A DNA stretch of 25,131 nucleotides from a virus. The translations under genes and the position numbers were made by a program. Below are positions 15,100 to 23,283 of the stretch, one piece after another (positions within the stretch are counted from its first letter, which is position 1; every line of letters begins with the position of its first letter). The stretch covers positions 1-25,131 of the IMG/VR virus record IMGVR_UViG_3300044635_000343, one strand, 5' to 3'. The notes beneath the pieces were generated by a model. It saw only the letters and a program-made list of their open reading frames with translations, was not told the DNA's origin and made no database searches.

Positions 15100-15686
15100 T
15101 GGCTAAGGTAGAACTCGACTTATTGGGTGGCAAGGCGGTGAGGCGAATGTTTGCAATAGCAGCCGAAAAGGTAGGCCCGCAACTTGCAAAGGAAATGAAT
15201 GCCTCTGCTTTAACGATTGAGAAAGATGCAAAGCGGTTAGCACCTGCGAACTTTGGGAAGTTACGCCAATCCATAAAGCACAATATTGGTGAGCCGTTAA
15301 TGAAATCGGTATATTCAGAATTAGGTTATGCGCCCTATGTAGAGTTTGGCACGAAATCTAAAGCAATGACAAACCCAATCCATAAAGGGTTTTCAGCATA
15401 TGCCGCACAATTTAAGGGGAAGGGTGAGGGTGATTATGGAGATTTGATATTATCACTTCTTTATTATGTAAAGCGTAAAAAGTTAGCCGGAACATACAAA
15501 GTAAAATCAAAGAGAAGGGTAGGGAATGCTAATCAAAGGTTAGATGAGGATTTGAGAGTGGCAGAACGCATGGCATACTTTATACTGAAAAACGGAATTA
15601 AGCCACAACCTTTTCTTATACCTGCCTACCTCAATGAAAAGCCGAAACTTATTAAACGAATAGTAGAATTATTGAAGTTCAAATGA
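15099..15686 (+). CDS. HK97 gp10-like tail/neck protein
   Basis: A 195-residue protein. The N-terminal part has AKEMNASALTIEKDAKRLAP (residues 29-48) and GKLRQSIKHNIGEP, then SELGYAPYVEFGTKS (about 70-84), the signature of the HK97 gp10 family. Residues 85-170 carry a basic insert (VKRKKLAGTYKVKSKRRVG) before KPQPFLIPAYLNEKPKLIKR, which is the usual C-terminal motif, so the protein is longer than the typical member. It helps complete the neck or tail. Confidence 0.85.
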   Translation: MAKVELDLLGGKAVRRMFAIAAEKVGPQLAKEMNASALTIEKDAKRLAPANFGKLRQSIKHNIGEPLMKSVYSELGYAPYVEFGTKSKAMTNPIHKGFSAYAAQFKGKGEGDYGDLILSLLYYVKRKKLAGTYKVKSKRRVGNANQRLDEDLRVAERMAYFILKNGIKPQPFLIPAYLNEKPKLIKRIVELLKFK

Positions 15687-16099
15687 TAATGAAAAACCCT
15701 GCCATACCGATAAAACAATGGTTAGTTGCCCGGATACAAGCATACGCCTACATTGATGTGTACGATGGCATGACCCCAACGGATGCGGATGGGGAGTACA
15801 TTGTTATCAGTTCCCGAACTGCGAACCAGGGGGAAGGTAAAGATTGTTTCCAATTTGAGGTATCCGCAAATGTGGATATAGTAACTAAGGGCAGCAATTT
15901 CGGATTCAAACGAGCAGAGCAAATAGCAGAGTTGGTTGTGGGCGGTATCAATTCAGACACGGTGGTAACCCTTCCCATTGGTTGGGATTGTAAAAACGTG
16001 GTATGTGAATCCATCAACAACTTAGAGGACTTAGACCCTTCGGAAAATACTTTTCGTGTGATTATTCGTTATACCTTTGTAGTAACTCAAACAATATAA
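15683..16099 (+). CDS. Tail terminator / tail completion protein (gp17-like)
   Basis: A 138-residue protein: a short N-terminal helix (AIPIKQWLVARIQ), then the pattern YDGMTPTDADGEYIVISS, FQFEVSANVDIVTKG, FKRAEQIAELVVGGI and a final strand FRVIIRYTFVVTQ. This alpha-beta order is that of DUF3168/gp17-like tail terminators, which cap the tail tube at the neck. Overlaps the previous gene by an ATGA junction and stops one base before the major tail protein gene. Confidence 0.75.
   Translation: MIMKNPAIPIKQWLVARIQAYAYIDVYDGMTPTDADGEYIVISSRTANQGEGKDCFQFEVSANVDIVTKGSNFGFKRAEQIAELVVGGINSDTVVTLPIGWDCKNVVCESINNLEDLDPSENTFRVIIRYTFVVTQTI
16072..16079 (+). promoter_or_regulatory. Possible -7 element before the major tail protein
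   Basis: TACCTTTG matches TAnnTTTG and lies 21 bases before the ATG at 16101. No clear -33 element; it lies within the end of the tail terminator gene. Weak on its own. Confidence 0.3.
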
Positions 16100-16100
16100 A

Positions 16101-16541
16101 ATGGCATACACTTTCGTAAACGGCAGAGATATAATTCTGCAAATTGACTGGGATAATAACACTACGTTTCTCCCTGTTGCGTGTTTAACTTCTGTATCAA
16201 TGGATGTAAAAAGAGATGCCATTGATGCTGATTCTAAATGTGGCGACCAACAATTACCTGGTGATAGCGTTATGCAGACCATTTCGGTTAGCGGTAATGC
16301 AATCGACCAGACAGGTACCATTGACAAAGAAAGCTATGAGCGCTTGTATTCTTTGGTAGGTAGCAAGGCAGTAGTTGCTGCTAAGTTCGGCCCTGCATCT
16401 CCTGTATCCGGAGATATAGTTTACACAGGTAATATCTTTGTTACCTCTATAAAATTGGATGCAAAGGATAAAGACTTGATGAAGTTCGATGCAGAATTTG
16501 GTGTGCAAAGTGCGCCAATGACCCAAACTAAAACATACTAA
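16101..16541 (+). CDS. Major tail (tube) protein
   Basis: A 146-residue protein of the tail-tube fold: YTFVNGRDIILQIDW, LPVACLTSVSMDVKRDAIDA (residues 25-44), SVMQTISVSGNAID, a helix YERLYSLV, then GDIVYTGNIFVTSIKLDAKD and a final strand DAEFGVQSAP. This matches the phage major tail protein family (TP901-1/lambda V type). It polymerises into the tail tube around the tape measure. It uses codons similar to those of the major capsid gene, in keeping with high expression. Confidence 0.88.
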   Translation: MAYTFVNGRDIILQIDWDNNTTFLPVACLTSVSMDVKRDAIDADSKCGDQQLPGDSVMQTISVSGNAIDQTGTIDKESYERLYSLVGSKAVVAAKFGPASPVSGDIVYTGNIFVTSIKLDAKDKDLMKFDAEFGVQSAPMTQTKTY

Positions 16542-16544
16542 TTT

Positions 16545-16886
16545 ATGACACCATACGAACTACAGATTTCGGGGGGTGTTGTTAAATTGGAATGGGGTAC
16601 TTGGGCGATGCACCGCTACTGCGAACTGAATGGGGATATTCCTATCAGCAAGTTGTTAAGCCTATACAATGGGGAGGTGTTTTCTTTCAAGCATATTATA
16701 ACAATGGTACAGGCAGCAAGTGAGAGTGCAGGGCAAGTGATAGATGATAGGACTGCTGCCAGGTACATAGATGAAGCGGGCGGGGCGAATGGTAAAGCGG
16801 TGAATGAGTTTATACACTACACTATAAAGTGTATGACACCGGATGTACCAACGGATGAAAAGCCTGTGGAAGAAAAAAAAAGTTAA
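16545..16886 (+). CDS. Tail assembly chaperone, short product (gpG-like)
   Basis: A 113-residue protein. LEWGTWAMHRYCELNGD (residues 17-33) and ISKLLSLYNGEVFSFKHIIT fit the gpG-like tail chaperones in my experience of Bacteroidota phages, followed by AARYIDEAGGANGKAVNEFI and a charged tail ending EEKKS. It binds the tape measure protein before tube assembly. The stop at 16884-16886 comes right after an A9 run; a minor fraction of ribosomes is expected to slip there and continue into the next frame. Confidence 0.82.
   Translation: MTPYELQISGGVVKLEWGTWAMHRYCELNGDIPISKLLSLYNGEVFSFKHIITMVQAASESAGQVIDDRTAARYIDEAGGANGKAVNEFIHYTIKCMTPDVPTDEKPVEEKKS
16874..16880 (+). other. Slippery site for programmed -1 frameshift
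   Basis: A run of nine A (16873-16881) contains the heptamer A-AAA-AAA in zero frame, followed by AGT and the stop TAA. Slipping by -1 leads into a frame that stays open to 17194 and continues as KLREKTWDEILVLAIEAGM. The joined protein would be 216 residues (112 before and 104 after the slip). This is the standard arrangement for the lambda G/GT chaperones. Confidence 0.8.
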
Positions 16887-17194
16887 GGGAAAAGACTTGG
16901 GATGAGATACTTGTTCTCGCCATTGAAGCCGGAATGACCATCGAAGGTTTTTGGAGGGCTACATGGCGAGAATTTTTGCTTTATAGAAAAGGTTACGAAG
17001 CGAAGCAGTTAGCCGAATGGCAGCGTACACGAATGATAGCCTATATCATTTATTGCACTAACACCGAATCCGGCAAGCGAAAAGATATAGCAGAGTTCTT
17101 ACCTTTGTCAACGGATGAGCAACCGGATCGGGGCGAAAGATTAACGCAGGAACAATTTATAGAGAACATGAAGAAACTTAGTCAAGCAATATAA
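16880..17194 (+). CDS. Tail assembly chaperone extension (gpT-like), made by -1 frameshift
   Basis: This frame is open from the slippery run. Reading from 16880 gives KLREKTWDEILVLAIEAGMT and then EGFWRATWREFLLYRKGYEAK, the W-D-E, F-W and LYxKGY pattern of gpT-like chaperone extensions. It ends with FLPLSTDEQ and EQFIENMKKLSQAI. The first in-frame ATG is at 16934, which would drop the WDEILxLAIE part; together with the A9 run this argues that the segment is normally expressed only as a fusion to the preceding protein. It precedes the tape measure gene by one base, as usual. Confidence 0.8.
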   Translation, partial: KLREKTWDEILVLAIEAGMTIEGFWRATWREFLLYRKGYEAKQLAEWQRTRMIAYIIYCTNTESGKRKDIAEFLPLSTDEQPDRGERLTQEQFIENMKKLSQAI

Positions 17195-17195
17195 G

Positions 17196-18782
17196 ATGGC
17201 AGAAGAGAAACTCCGGATAACAATCACCGCCGATAATAAGGATGCGCTTGCAAAGTTTAATCAGACTATTGCAGGGTTGGATGGCATTAGTTCGGCAAGC
17301 GGTAAGGCGGGCGGTGCAACTGCTAAACTCGGCACCAACTTCACCGGACTATCACGGGTTATTCAGGATTTACCGTATGGATTTAATGCTATATCGAATA
17401 ACCTTACCCAATTAGTTCCGGCTGCGGGGGCGGCGGGGTTGGCCTTTAGTGGTATCGTTACTGCAATAACATTTGCACAGATTGGGTTCGGGGCGTGGAG
17501 TAGAACTATGGAATCGGTTGATGAAGGAATGAAGGCAGCAACTAAAAGTGTTACTGATTTTACCGTTAATTTACAAAACGTACGTAATGATATTTTAGCA
17601 GCAAGGCAGGGGGTAATGTCTAAAGATGAAGCGTTAAAAAGCTATAACGATTCGTTGGGTAAAACTATCGGTTATGCTTCTTCATTAGACGAAGCAGAAA
17701 AATTGATGGCAGCAAATACTAGTATTGTTGTTCAATCTCTTAATTTAAGAGCAAGGGCGCAGATTATGTATCAAAACGCTGCAAATGAATCAGCAAAATT
17801 AGTTACAGGCGAAGCGTATAATCTTAGTTTATTAGAGCAAGCCGGGGTTGGTGCAACTGCAATGTTTAGTGGGCTTGGAGGGATTGGAAGCGCGGCAGCT
17901 AGCAAAATGTCAAGTAAGTATAAGGAGGCAGCAGACAACGCAAAGAAGTTAACGGCAGAGGGCGATAAACTTACAATGCAGGCTATCGATTTAGATAAGA
18001 CACTTGCAGGCTCACGAACTAAACCGGATGCGGGGGGCGGTGCAACACAACAAGAAAAAATCAACGGTGCATTAGAAAACTACATGAATAATCTTAATGC
18101 GATTCTTCCATTGTTAGAAAGATTCAACGCTCAAAATGATAGGTTAAACTTCGGGCAGAAAGGCGGGCAACAAACTGAAATGGCTGCTCCCAATCGTAAC
18201 ACAGGCACACAGGATTTACAGAACTTACAATTACAGGTAACTGCTAACAATACTCTTAACAATGCACTTGCTATAAGGAACTCGGAACAAATGAAGTACG
18301 AAGAGCAATTAAGAGAATCGAAAGCGGCTGCACTTACAAATACTTTAATGAATAGTTTTACCGGATTATTTAATGCTATGCAGAACGGTGCAAGTTTAGG
18401 CGATGCGCTTGGGGATATGTTTAAGCAAGTTGCTATTGATATTGCAAAGGCAGCAGTTCAAGCGGCAATCTTTCAGGGTATTTTGATGGCGTTCGGGGGC
18501 GGCGGAGGATTATCGTTCGGGCAAGGATTCTTAGGTGGATTTAAGAAACTCCTCGGCTTCTCTGAAGGCGGCACCGTATCCGGCCCCCAATCCGGTTACC
18601 CTGTTATGCTACACGGTACAGAGCATATTGTACGCCCCGACCAGATGAAACAAATTATTGCATCGGCATCGCAGATGGGGGGGAGTGGTGCAAGCAAGGT
18701 AGTGGTAGAAGGTAGAATAATGGGGCAGGATATTTGGTTAAGTCAGCAACGTACTAATACATTCAGAGGGTTAACAAACTAA
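17196..18782 (+). CDS. Tape measure protein
   Basis: A 528-residue protein. The N-terminus (ITITADNKDALAKFNQTIAGL) starts a helical region; a hydrophobic Ala/Gly-rich segment follows at about residues 73-100. The middle is long, helical and rich in Ala, Lys and Gln. Towards the end are GDALGDMFKQVAIDIAKAAV, a glycine run, FSEGGTVSGPQSGYPVMLHG and EHIVRPDQM, the typical C-terminal end of phage tape measures. It sets tail length. At the usual 1.5 angstrom per residue, 528 residues would give a tail of roughly 80 nm, so a rather short siphovirus tail. Confidence 0.9.
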   Translation: MAEEKLRITITADNKDALAKFNQTIAGLDGISSASGKAGGATAKLGTNFTGLSRVIQDLPYGFNAISNNLTQLVPAAGAAGLAFSGIVTAITFAQIGFGAWSRTMESVDEGMKAATKSVTDFTVNLQNVRNDILAARQGVMSKDEALKSYNDSLGKTIGYASSLDEAEKLMAANTSIVVQSLNLRARAQIMYQNAANESAKLVTGEAYNLSLLEQAGVGATAMFSGLGGIGSAAASKMSSKYKEAADNAKKLTAEGDKLTMQAIDLDKTLAGSRTKPDAGGGATQQEKINGALENYMNNLNAILPLLERFNAQNDRLNFGQKGGQQTEMAAPNRNTGTQDLQNLQLQVTANNTLNNALAIRNSEQMKYEEQLRESKAAALTNTLMNSFTGLFNAMQNGASLGDALGDMFKQVAIDIAKAAVQAAIFQGILMAFGGGGGLSFGQGFLGGFKKLLGFSEGGTVSGPQSGYPVMLHGTEHIVRPDQMKQIIASASQMGGSGASKVVVEGRIMGQDIWLSQQRTNTFRGLTN

Positions 18783-18783
18783 A

Positions 18784-20823
18784 ATGGCATACGGAAAGAA
18801 ATACATATTTTCAGCTATCAGCAAATCGGGGTTAACCTACACGGCTGAAATGTGGGAAAACGGCTACACAGGGCCGGAGTACAATGTTAACTCCGGTATG
18901 AGTCCGTTTGTGCTAACCTGCGCAGGTTCTGGTGATGACCCATTTCAACCCATACTGCCAACGATATTTAACATCCGGGCAGATTTCACCGACTTTACAG
19001 GGCCTTACCCGGATTTAGTTTCTACGGATGACAGGAAGTATTACGTTCGGTTTGTTGCCAATAATGGAACGTACTTTATATGGCAGGGGTTTGTATTAAT
19101 GGATAGCATAGCCATACAATTTACAACTGGCAGAAACTTTGTTGATATAATTTGTGTAGATGGATTAGGGTTGCTCAAAACCGTACCATATCAACCTTCA
19201 TCCGCAACAATTAACACATCCGAATCGCTACTGCAAATTATCCGCAACTGCTTACTTAATATAGCTTATCCGGTTACAATCTATATCAATTCGGCTATCA
19301 ATTATTATGCTACCGCCCATAGTACGGCTGAATCTTATATCCGCAAAACTCACATATTCCCAACTACTTGGACTAACAATGATTATACGTTCAAAAGTTG
19401 TTACGATGTGTTACAGGATATTTGTGTGGCACATGGAGCGCAGCTATATCAATCAGGCGGTGAGTGGTGGATTACCTCGGTGAACGAAAGGGCATCCGAT
19501 ACGCTGCGTGTATTTCGTACCGATAGCACAAGCGCAACCGATACCTTGAGTACGGTTAACATTAACAGAAGAATTACCCCATACCTAAGTGATGTTAGTA
19601 CACCTTATTACTTTATTGATAATAGCCAAACTAAAGTAATAAAAAAGGGCTTTACATCGCTTGAGGTTATATCTGATTTAAACTATGCACAAAACACCGT
19701 TGACAACGGCAATATGTTTTTGCTTGACTACGGTACTGGCATACCCACTAATTGGAGTAGGTCGCTTGGAAGCGGTGGTACTTTTACAATGACTACGGTT
19801 GATGGTATCTATGGGGCGCAAATCACATCCGGTAGTACTAACACTACACTAAACGCTTTATCCTGTGGGGTTGTTAATGAGGGAGATATTATTACAATAG
19901 AGTATCAAACTAAATGCAATGTTATAGGTAATTTAGGTGTAGAAATAAAGATTACATCAGGAATGTCAACTACAAACTATGCAAAACTAATATCAGGTGC
20001 AGGGGCGTGGGGTGCAACTCAATACTATGATGATGAAATAACAAATACCACCTTTCAGACTCGAACAATAACAACACTACCTGCACCCGCTACAGGCAAT
20101 CTAACTATATCTTTTCGGGCTTTATCATCAGGAATAACATCCGTATTTATTGCTAATCTAAAAAAGACAGGTTCATCTACGTTAGCAAAAAAGCAAACTT
20201 TATACAATCAGACATCTAATAACCTTTATAAGAAGTCTATTAACTCGCCCATTGGCGGGCCATTCCCATCAACAAACGTATCGCAAATACAATCTATTTT
20301 ATCCGTTTCAGATAATGCACTTGTAACATTTTCTCGGTTTTCCGGTGGCCCCTCTTACGCCAATTTGACTGCGTTACTATTTAGCCAATTGTATAATATT
20401 TACGGCAAGGCAAATATTAACCTACAATTAACGCAATACAATTTATTCACCGGATCAAAAGTAATCGGGTTGGTTGATAACTTTGGAGTCGAAGACCCAA
20501 CATCCGTAATTAGCATAAATACTGCAAGGTTTACGTATAGCAGTTGCACATTAGATTACGTTAACAACACAATATCCGGTACTGCATTAGAGGTATCTAA
20601 TACTAATTTGCCCTACACGTTAGTAAGTTCTATACCACCTACACCGCCTACACCCTGCTTTAATTGGTACAATAATTCAGCAGCCAACTGGTTAGGAGAT
20701 TACGTGGCGTGTGATGGAACTTCTTACCCGGCTGCAACATTAACACCTGGGCAGTTTGTATGCGCACAGGGTACACCATTTACTTTAACAGGCACCGATT
20801 TAGAACAAGGCGCACAATGCTAA
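18784..20823 (+). CDS. Tail tip / hub protein with Cys-marked C-terminal domain
   Basis: A 679-residue protein just after the tape measure, in the place of distal tail and hub genes. The first 300 residues are beta-rich, with FDFTDFTGPYP-like turns (seen here as RADFTDFTGPYPD), YYVRFVANNGTYFIWQGFVL, the segment YDVLQDICVAHGAQLYQSGG and WWITSVNERASD. Residues of about 320-470 look like a beta-sandwich insert (GTFTMTTVDGIYGAQITSG, EGDIITIEYQTKC), perhaps sugar-binding. The last 55 residues hold four evenly spaced cysteines (625, 643, 660, 679) around DYVACDGTSYPA and PFTLTGTDLEQ. It probably anchors the fibres. No enzyme domain is recognisable. Confidence 0.7.
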   Translation: MAYGKKYIFSAISKSGLTYTAEMWENGYTGPEYNVNSGMSPFVLTCAGSGDDPFQPILPTIFNIRADFTDFTGPYPDLVSTDDRKYYVRFVANNGTYFIWQGFVLMDSIAIQFTTGRNFVDIICVDGLGLLKTVPYQPSSATINTSESLLQIIRNCLLNIAYPVTIYINSAINYYATAHSTAESYIRKTHIFPTTWTNNDYTFKSCYDVLQDICVAHGAQLYQSGGEWWITSVNERASDTLRVFRTDSTSATDTLSTVNINRRITPYLSDVSTPYYFIDNSQTKVIKKGFTSLEVISDLNYAQNTVDNGNMFLLDYGTGIPTNWSRSLGSGGTFTMTTVDGIYGAQITSGSTNTTLNALSCGVVNEGDIITIEYQTKCNVIGNLGVEIKITSGMSTTNYAKLISGAGAWGATQYYDDEITNTTFQTRTITTLPAPATGNLTISFRALSSGITSVFIANLKKTGSSTLAKKQTLYNQTSNNLYKKSINSPIGGPFPSTNVSQIQSILSVSDNALVTFSRFSGGPSYANLTALLFSQLYNIYGKANINLQLTQYNLFTGSKVIGLVDNFGVEDPTSVISINTARFTYSSCTLDYVNNTISGTALEVSNTNLPYTLVSSIPPTPPTPCFNWYNNSAANWLGDYVACDGTSYPAATLTPGQFVCAQGTPFTLTGTDLEQGAQC

Positions 20824-20827
20824 TAAT

Positions 20828-21517
20828 ATGACACCCGTAACAGGCCAAAAGCTAAACATATACCGCTACAACTCAATAGCAATGACTGACACGTTAATTG
20901 CGTGTGCAAGGAATTGCACCTTTAGCGTGAACGTAAACGAGATGGAAACCACAGGCATTGCTTCTGCATGGTTCAAAGAATCCCGCCCGGATGTGGCTTC
21001 GTGGAGTATATCCTGCGATGGGTTGGTTGTGTTGGATGACTATTCATACCTGTTTATGCTCAATAGTCAACTTGCAAGGGAGATAGTATCGTTCAAGTTT
21101 GTTATTGATAACGGTACTGCCGGAGGGTTGGTTATCGTATCGGGCTTAGTATGGCTGCAATCAATCTCATTACAGGGCAATAATAAGGATATAAGCACCT
21201 ACCAGGTAAACTATCAAGGTACAGGGGCGTACTCATTAGCAGGCACAACCATAACGCCTACAGGGGTTGTTATTAGCGGAACTACTACGCAGGTGCTGCA
21301 ATATACTGCCGGGGGTGGGGAAACTTCCATCGTTATACCGGGCGGGGCGGGTAAAACTATGCTCTATGGTTCACGTGGCGGTACATCGTTTGAGACCATT
21401 GTGTATTCGGGTACACCGGGTACAGGGGCGAAGTGGACTATCTCAAGTGGTACACTCGAAGTTGATGCCGGAGTACCATTCTTTACAGGGGAAAAAATTA
21501 TTATTTTAGTTCAATAA
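20828..21517 (+). CDS. Second tail-tube-like protein with C-terminal extension
   Basis: A 229-residue protein. Residues 1 to about 145 resemble a tail-tube domain: ARNCTFSVNVNEMETTGIAS, SWSISCDGLVVLDDYSYLF, VSFKFVIDNGTAGG, SGLVWLQSISLQGNNKDIST and YQVNYQGTGAYS. The order of motifs is like that of the major tail protein gene at 16101 (cysteine strand, S-x-SxxG strand, a central helix-like stretch, dKd turn, last strand). After residue 150 a Gly/Thr-rich beta extension follows. It may form the tail tip or a fibre adaptor. The assignment rests on pattern only. Confidence 0.6.
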   Translation: MTPVTGQKLNIYRYNSIAMTDTLIACARNCTFSVNVNEMETTGIASAWFKESRPDVASWSISCDGLVVLDDYSYLFMLNSQLAREIVSFKFVIDNGTAGGLVIVSGLVWLQSISLQGNNKDISTYQVNYQGTGAYSLAGTTITPTGVVISGTTTQVLQYTAGGGETSIVIPGGAGKTMLYGSRGGTSFETIVYSGTPGTGAKWTISSGTLEVDAGVPFFTGEKIIILVQ

Positions 21518-21526
21518 ACCTATACT

Positions 21527-22936
21527 ATGTTACAAAGATTATTATTAATTACCCTTACTCTCTGTTCGCTATCAGCATCCGCTCAATGGCAGCAAACAGG
21601 TAGTAAAGTACGTTACGTTAATGGGTTGGGTATTCCTACTAAGGATACGGCTGCCGGAGTTGCGGCTGATAGTTCGCAGATATTGATAAGGCCGGCTGAT
21701 TCTTCCCTGTATATTAAGTACAAGCGTACATGGGTGAAGGTTGGTAGCGGTGGTACGATTGGGGGGAGTGGTACAACGAATTATGTGCCTAAGTTCACCG
21801 CAAGTACAACACTCGGTAACTCACAGATAACCGATAATGGTACAAGTGTAGGCATTAACCAAACAAATCCAATTTATCGCTTACACGTTACATCGGGAGG
21901 TAGTGCAGTTGTGTTTACAAATGCAGGTACTTCGGCTATCATAGCGGCAACAGATTCGGTAGCTACTTCATCTTCTGAACTTTCGCTAAGAGGTAGTATT
22001 TTAACAATGACAGGTGCAGGTATTAATGGTGCAGAACACTTACGAATAAACGGGTCGGGTAATGTCGGTATCGGCTACACCGCCCCCGCTACGAAACTAT
22101 CAGTATCCGGAACAACCCTAATAAACACCAACACCGATAACGGAGTTGATAAATTGCAGGTGAGTGGGAGTATGAGTGTTAGCACACTTGCAACGGCACA
22201 GAATTTATCGGTTACGAATAATGGTACCATAACAAACGAATTAACAGTAGGTAAGACAATCTACTCTGGTTCATCAGCATCCGGTTCAGTTAATGGGTTA
22301 GTGGTAACATCCGGTAATGAAAAGGGAATTGTTATAAATACAACTAATAGTGGAAGCCCTGCGGATCAAACGAGGTTAACATGGCAGCATAATGGAGCAA
22401 CAAGGGGATTGTTTTATTATAGCGAAACAGCAGAAACATTTTCATTTCAGTCATCAGGCGCATCAAGAAAAATTCAAATAGCATCAGAGGCAGGAGTCGG
22501 TTTTTATATGACAGGCTCAAATACAAATGTAAGAATAGGTGATAATACTGCTGCCAATGCAAAACTATCTGTTGCAGGTACAACATTAATAAACACCAAC
22601 ACCGATAACGGAGTGGATGAGTTACAAGTAAACGGTTCAATATCCGGTATCGGATTCAAACAAGCCTACGTTACCAAAACAGGTGCATACACCGCCACGA
22701 ATGATGACTATGTTATTGATTGTACTTCCGGAACTTTTACCGTTACACTCCCTGCATCTTCGGGTCGCACAGGTAGAATACTAATTATTAAGAATAGTGG
22801 AGCGGGTACGATAACCGTTGATGGCAACGCATCCGAAACTATTGATGGGGCTGCTACTTATTCACTATCCGTACAATACGCCACCGTGCAAATAATGTCG
22901 GATGGTACGAACTGGAAAATAATCGCTAAATTCTAA
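21527..22936 (+). CDS. Tail fibre protein with an N-terminal signal peptide
   Basis: A 469-residue protein. Residues 1-19 (MLQRLLLITLTLCSLSASA) are a textbook Sec signal peptide with cleavage after Ala19, which is unusual for a phage fibre. After it come SSLYIKYKRTWVKVGSGG, then TTNYVPKFTASTTLGNSQIT, typical for Bacteroidota fibre-like proteins, and a series of Ser/Thr/Gly-rich strands containing a duplicated module (about residues 188-213 and 344-369). The C-terminus (YVIDCTSGTFTVTLP, then GAGTITVDGNASETIDG and VQIMSDGTNWKII) is the end domain often seen on phage fibres and knobs. Likely role: receptor binding. Confidence 0.8.
   Translation: MLQRLLLITLTLCSLSASAQWQQTGSKVRYVNGLGIPTKDTAAGVAADSSQILIRPADSSLYIKYKRTWVKVGSGGTIGGSGTTNYVPKFTASTTLGNSQITDNGTSVGINQTNPIYRLHVTSGGSAVVFTNAGTSAIIAATDSVATSSSELSLRGSILTMTGAGINGAEHLRINGSGNVGIGYTAPATKLSVSGTTLINTNTDNGVDKLQVSGSMSVSTLATAQNLSVTNNGTITNELTVGKTIYSGSSASGSVNGLVVTSGNEKGIVINTTNSGSPADQTRLTWQHNGATRGLFYYSETAETFSFQSSGASRKIQIASEAGVGFYMTGSNTNVRIGDNTAANAKLSVAGTTLINTNTDNGVDELQVNGSISGIGFKQAYVTKTGAYTATNDDYVIDCTSGTFTVTLPASSGRTGRILIIKNSGAGTITVDGNASETIDGAATYSLSVQYATVQIMSDGTNWKIIAKF
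22119..22614 (+). repeat. Duplicated fibre module with a 28-base exact repeat
   Basis: 22119-22146 and 22587-22614 are identical over 28 bases (both contain AACACCAACACCGATAACGG). The surrounding protein segments are near copies: KLSVSGTTLINTNTDNGVDK and KLSVAGTTLINTNTDNGVDE. This is an internal duplication of a beta repeat, a place where recombination can shorten or lengthen the fibre. Confidence 0.75.
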
Positions 22937-22944
22937 TAACTTTG
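22937..22944 (+). promoter_or_regulatory. Possible -7 element just before a small gene
   Basis: TAACTTTG, extended to TAACTTTGTAAT as at the promoter before 2742, ends 4 bases before the ATG at 22949. If used, the transcript would be almost leaderless. No -33 TTTG is seen. Confidence 0.3.
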
Positions 22945-22948
22945 TAAT

Positions 22949-23281
22949 ATGATAACTACCCTCATTACCGCAATCGCACTATCAACAACCGCACCGGTGC
23001 AAGTGCAAACAGACACTATCCCCTCTGCAATACAAGTCAAAGCAGTTGAATTTAACCGCCTTACCAAAGACACTATCACACAAATTACGTGGGTAGTATT
23101 CGGACTCGGTAGAGATACCGCACAGGGCTGCAATACCTACGTGGTAGCCTATGACAAGAGAGGGCGCAAGGTTACAGATGGTAACGTGCCTATCCCTGCA
23201 CATATCGTACAGCAATGGGGAACGGATAATACCCTCATAGATGATTACATTTTAAATTTTTATAAATTAATAAAGCGTTAA
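22949..23281 (+). CDS. Small hypothetical protein downstream of the fibre
   Basis: A 110-residue protein. The first 15 residues (ITTLITAIALSTTAP) are moderately hydrophobic. The conserved-looking part is TWVVFGLGRDTAQGCNTYVV, then YDKRGRKVTDGNVPIPAHIV and WGTDNTLIDDYIL. This YDxxGxxVxxGNVxIP...WGxDdxxI pattern is known to me from small proteins near the tail fibres of other phages; the function is not known. It could be a fibre accessory or tail-tip protein. Confidence 0.65.
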   Translation: MITTLITAIALSTTAPVQVQTDTIPSAIQVKAVEFNRLTKDTITQITWVVFGLGRDTAQGCNTYVVAYDKRGRKVTDGNVPIPAHIVQQWGTDNTLIDDYILNFYKLIKR

Positions 23282-23283
23282 CA

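Noticed and set aside
21267-21509. 80-codon frame inside the second tail-tube-like gene
   Set aside because: Out-of-frame shadow; composition is rich in Arg, Leu and Cys with no recognisable motif.
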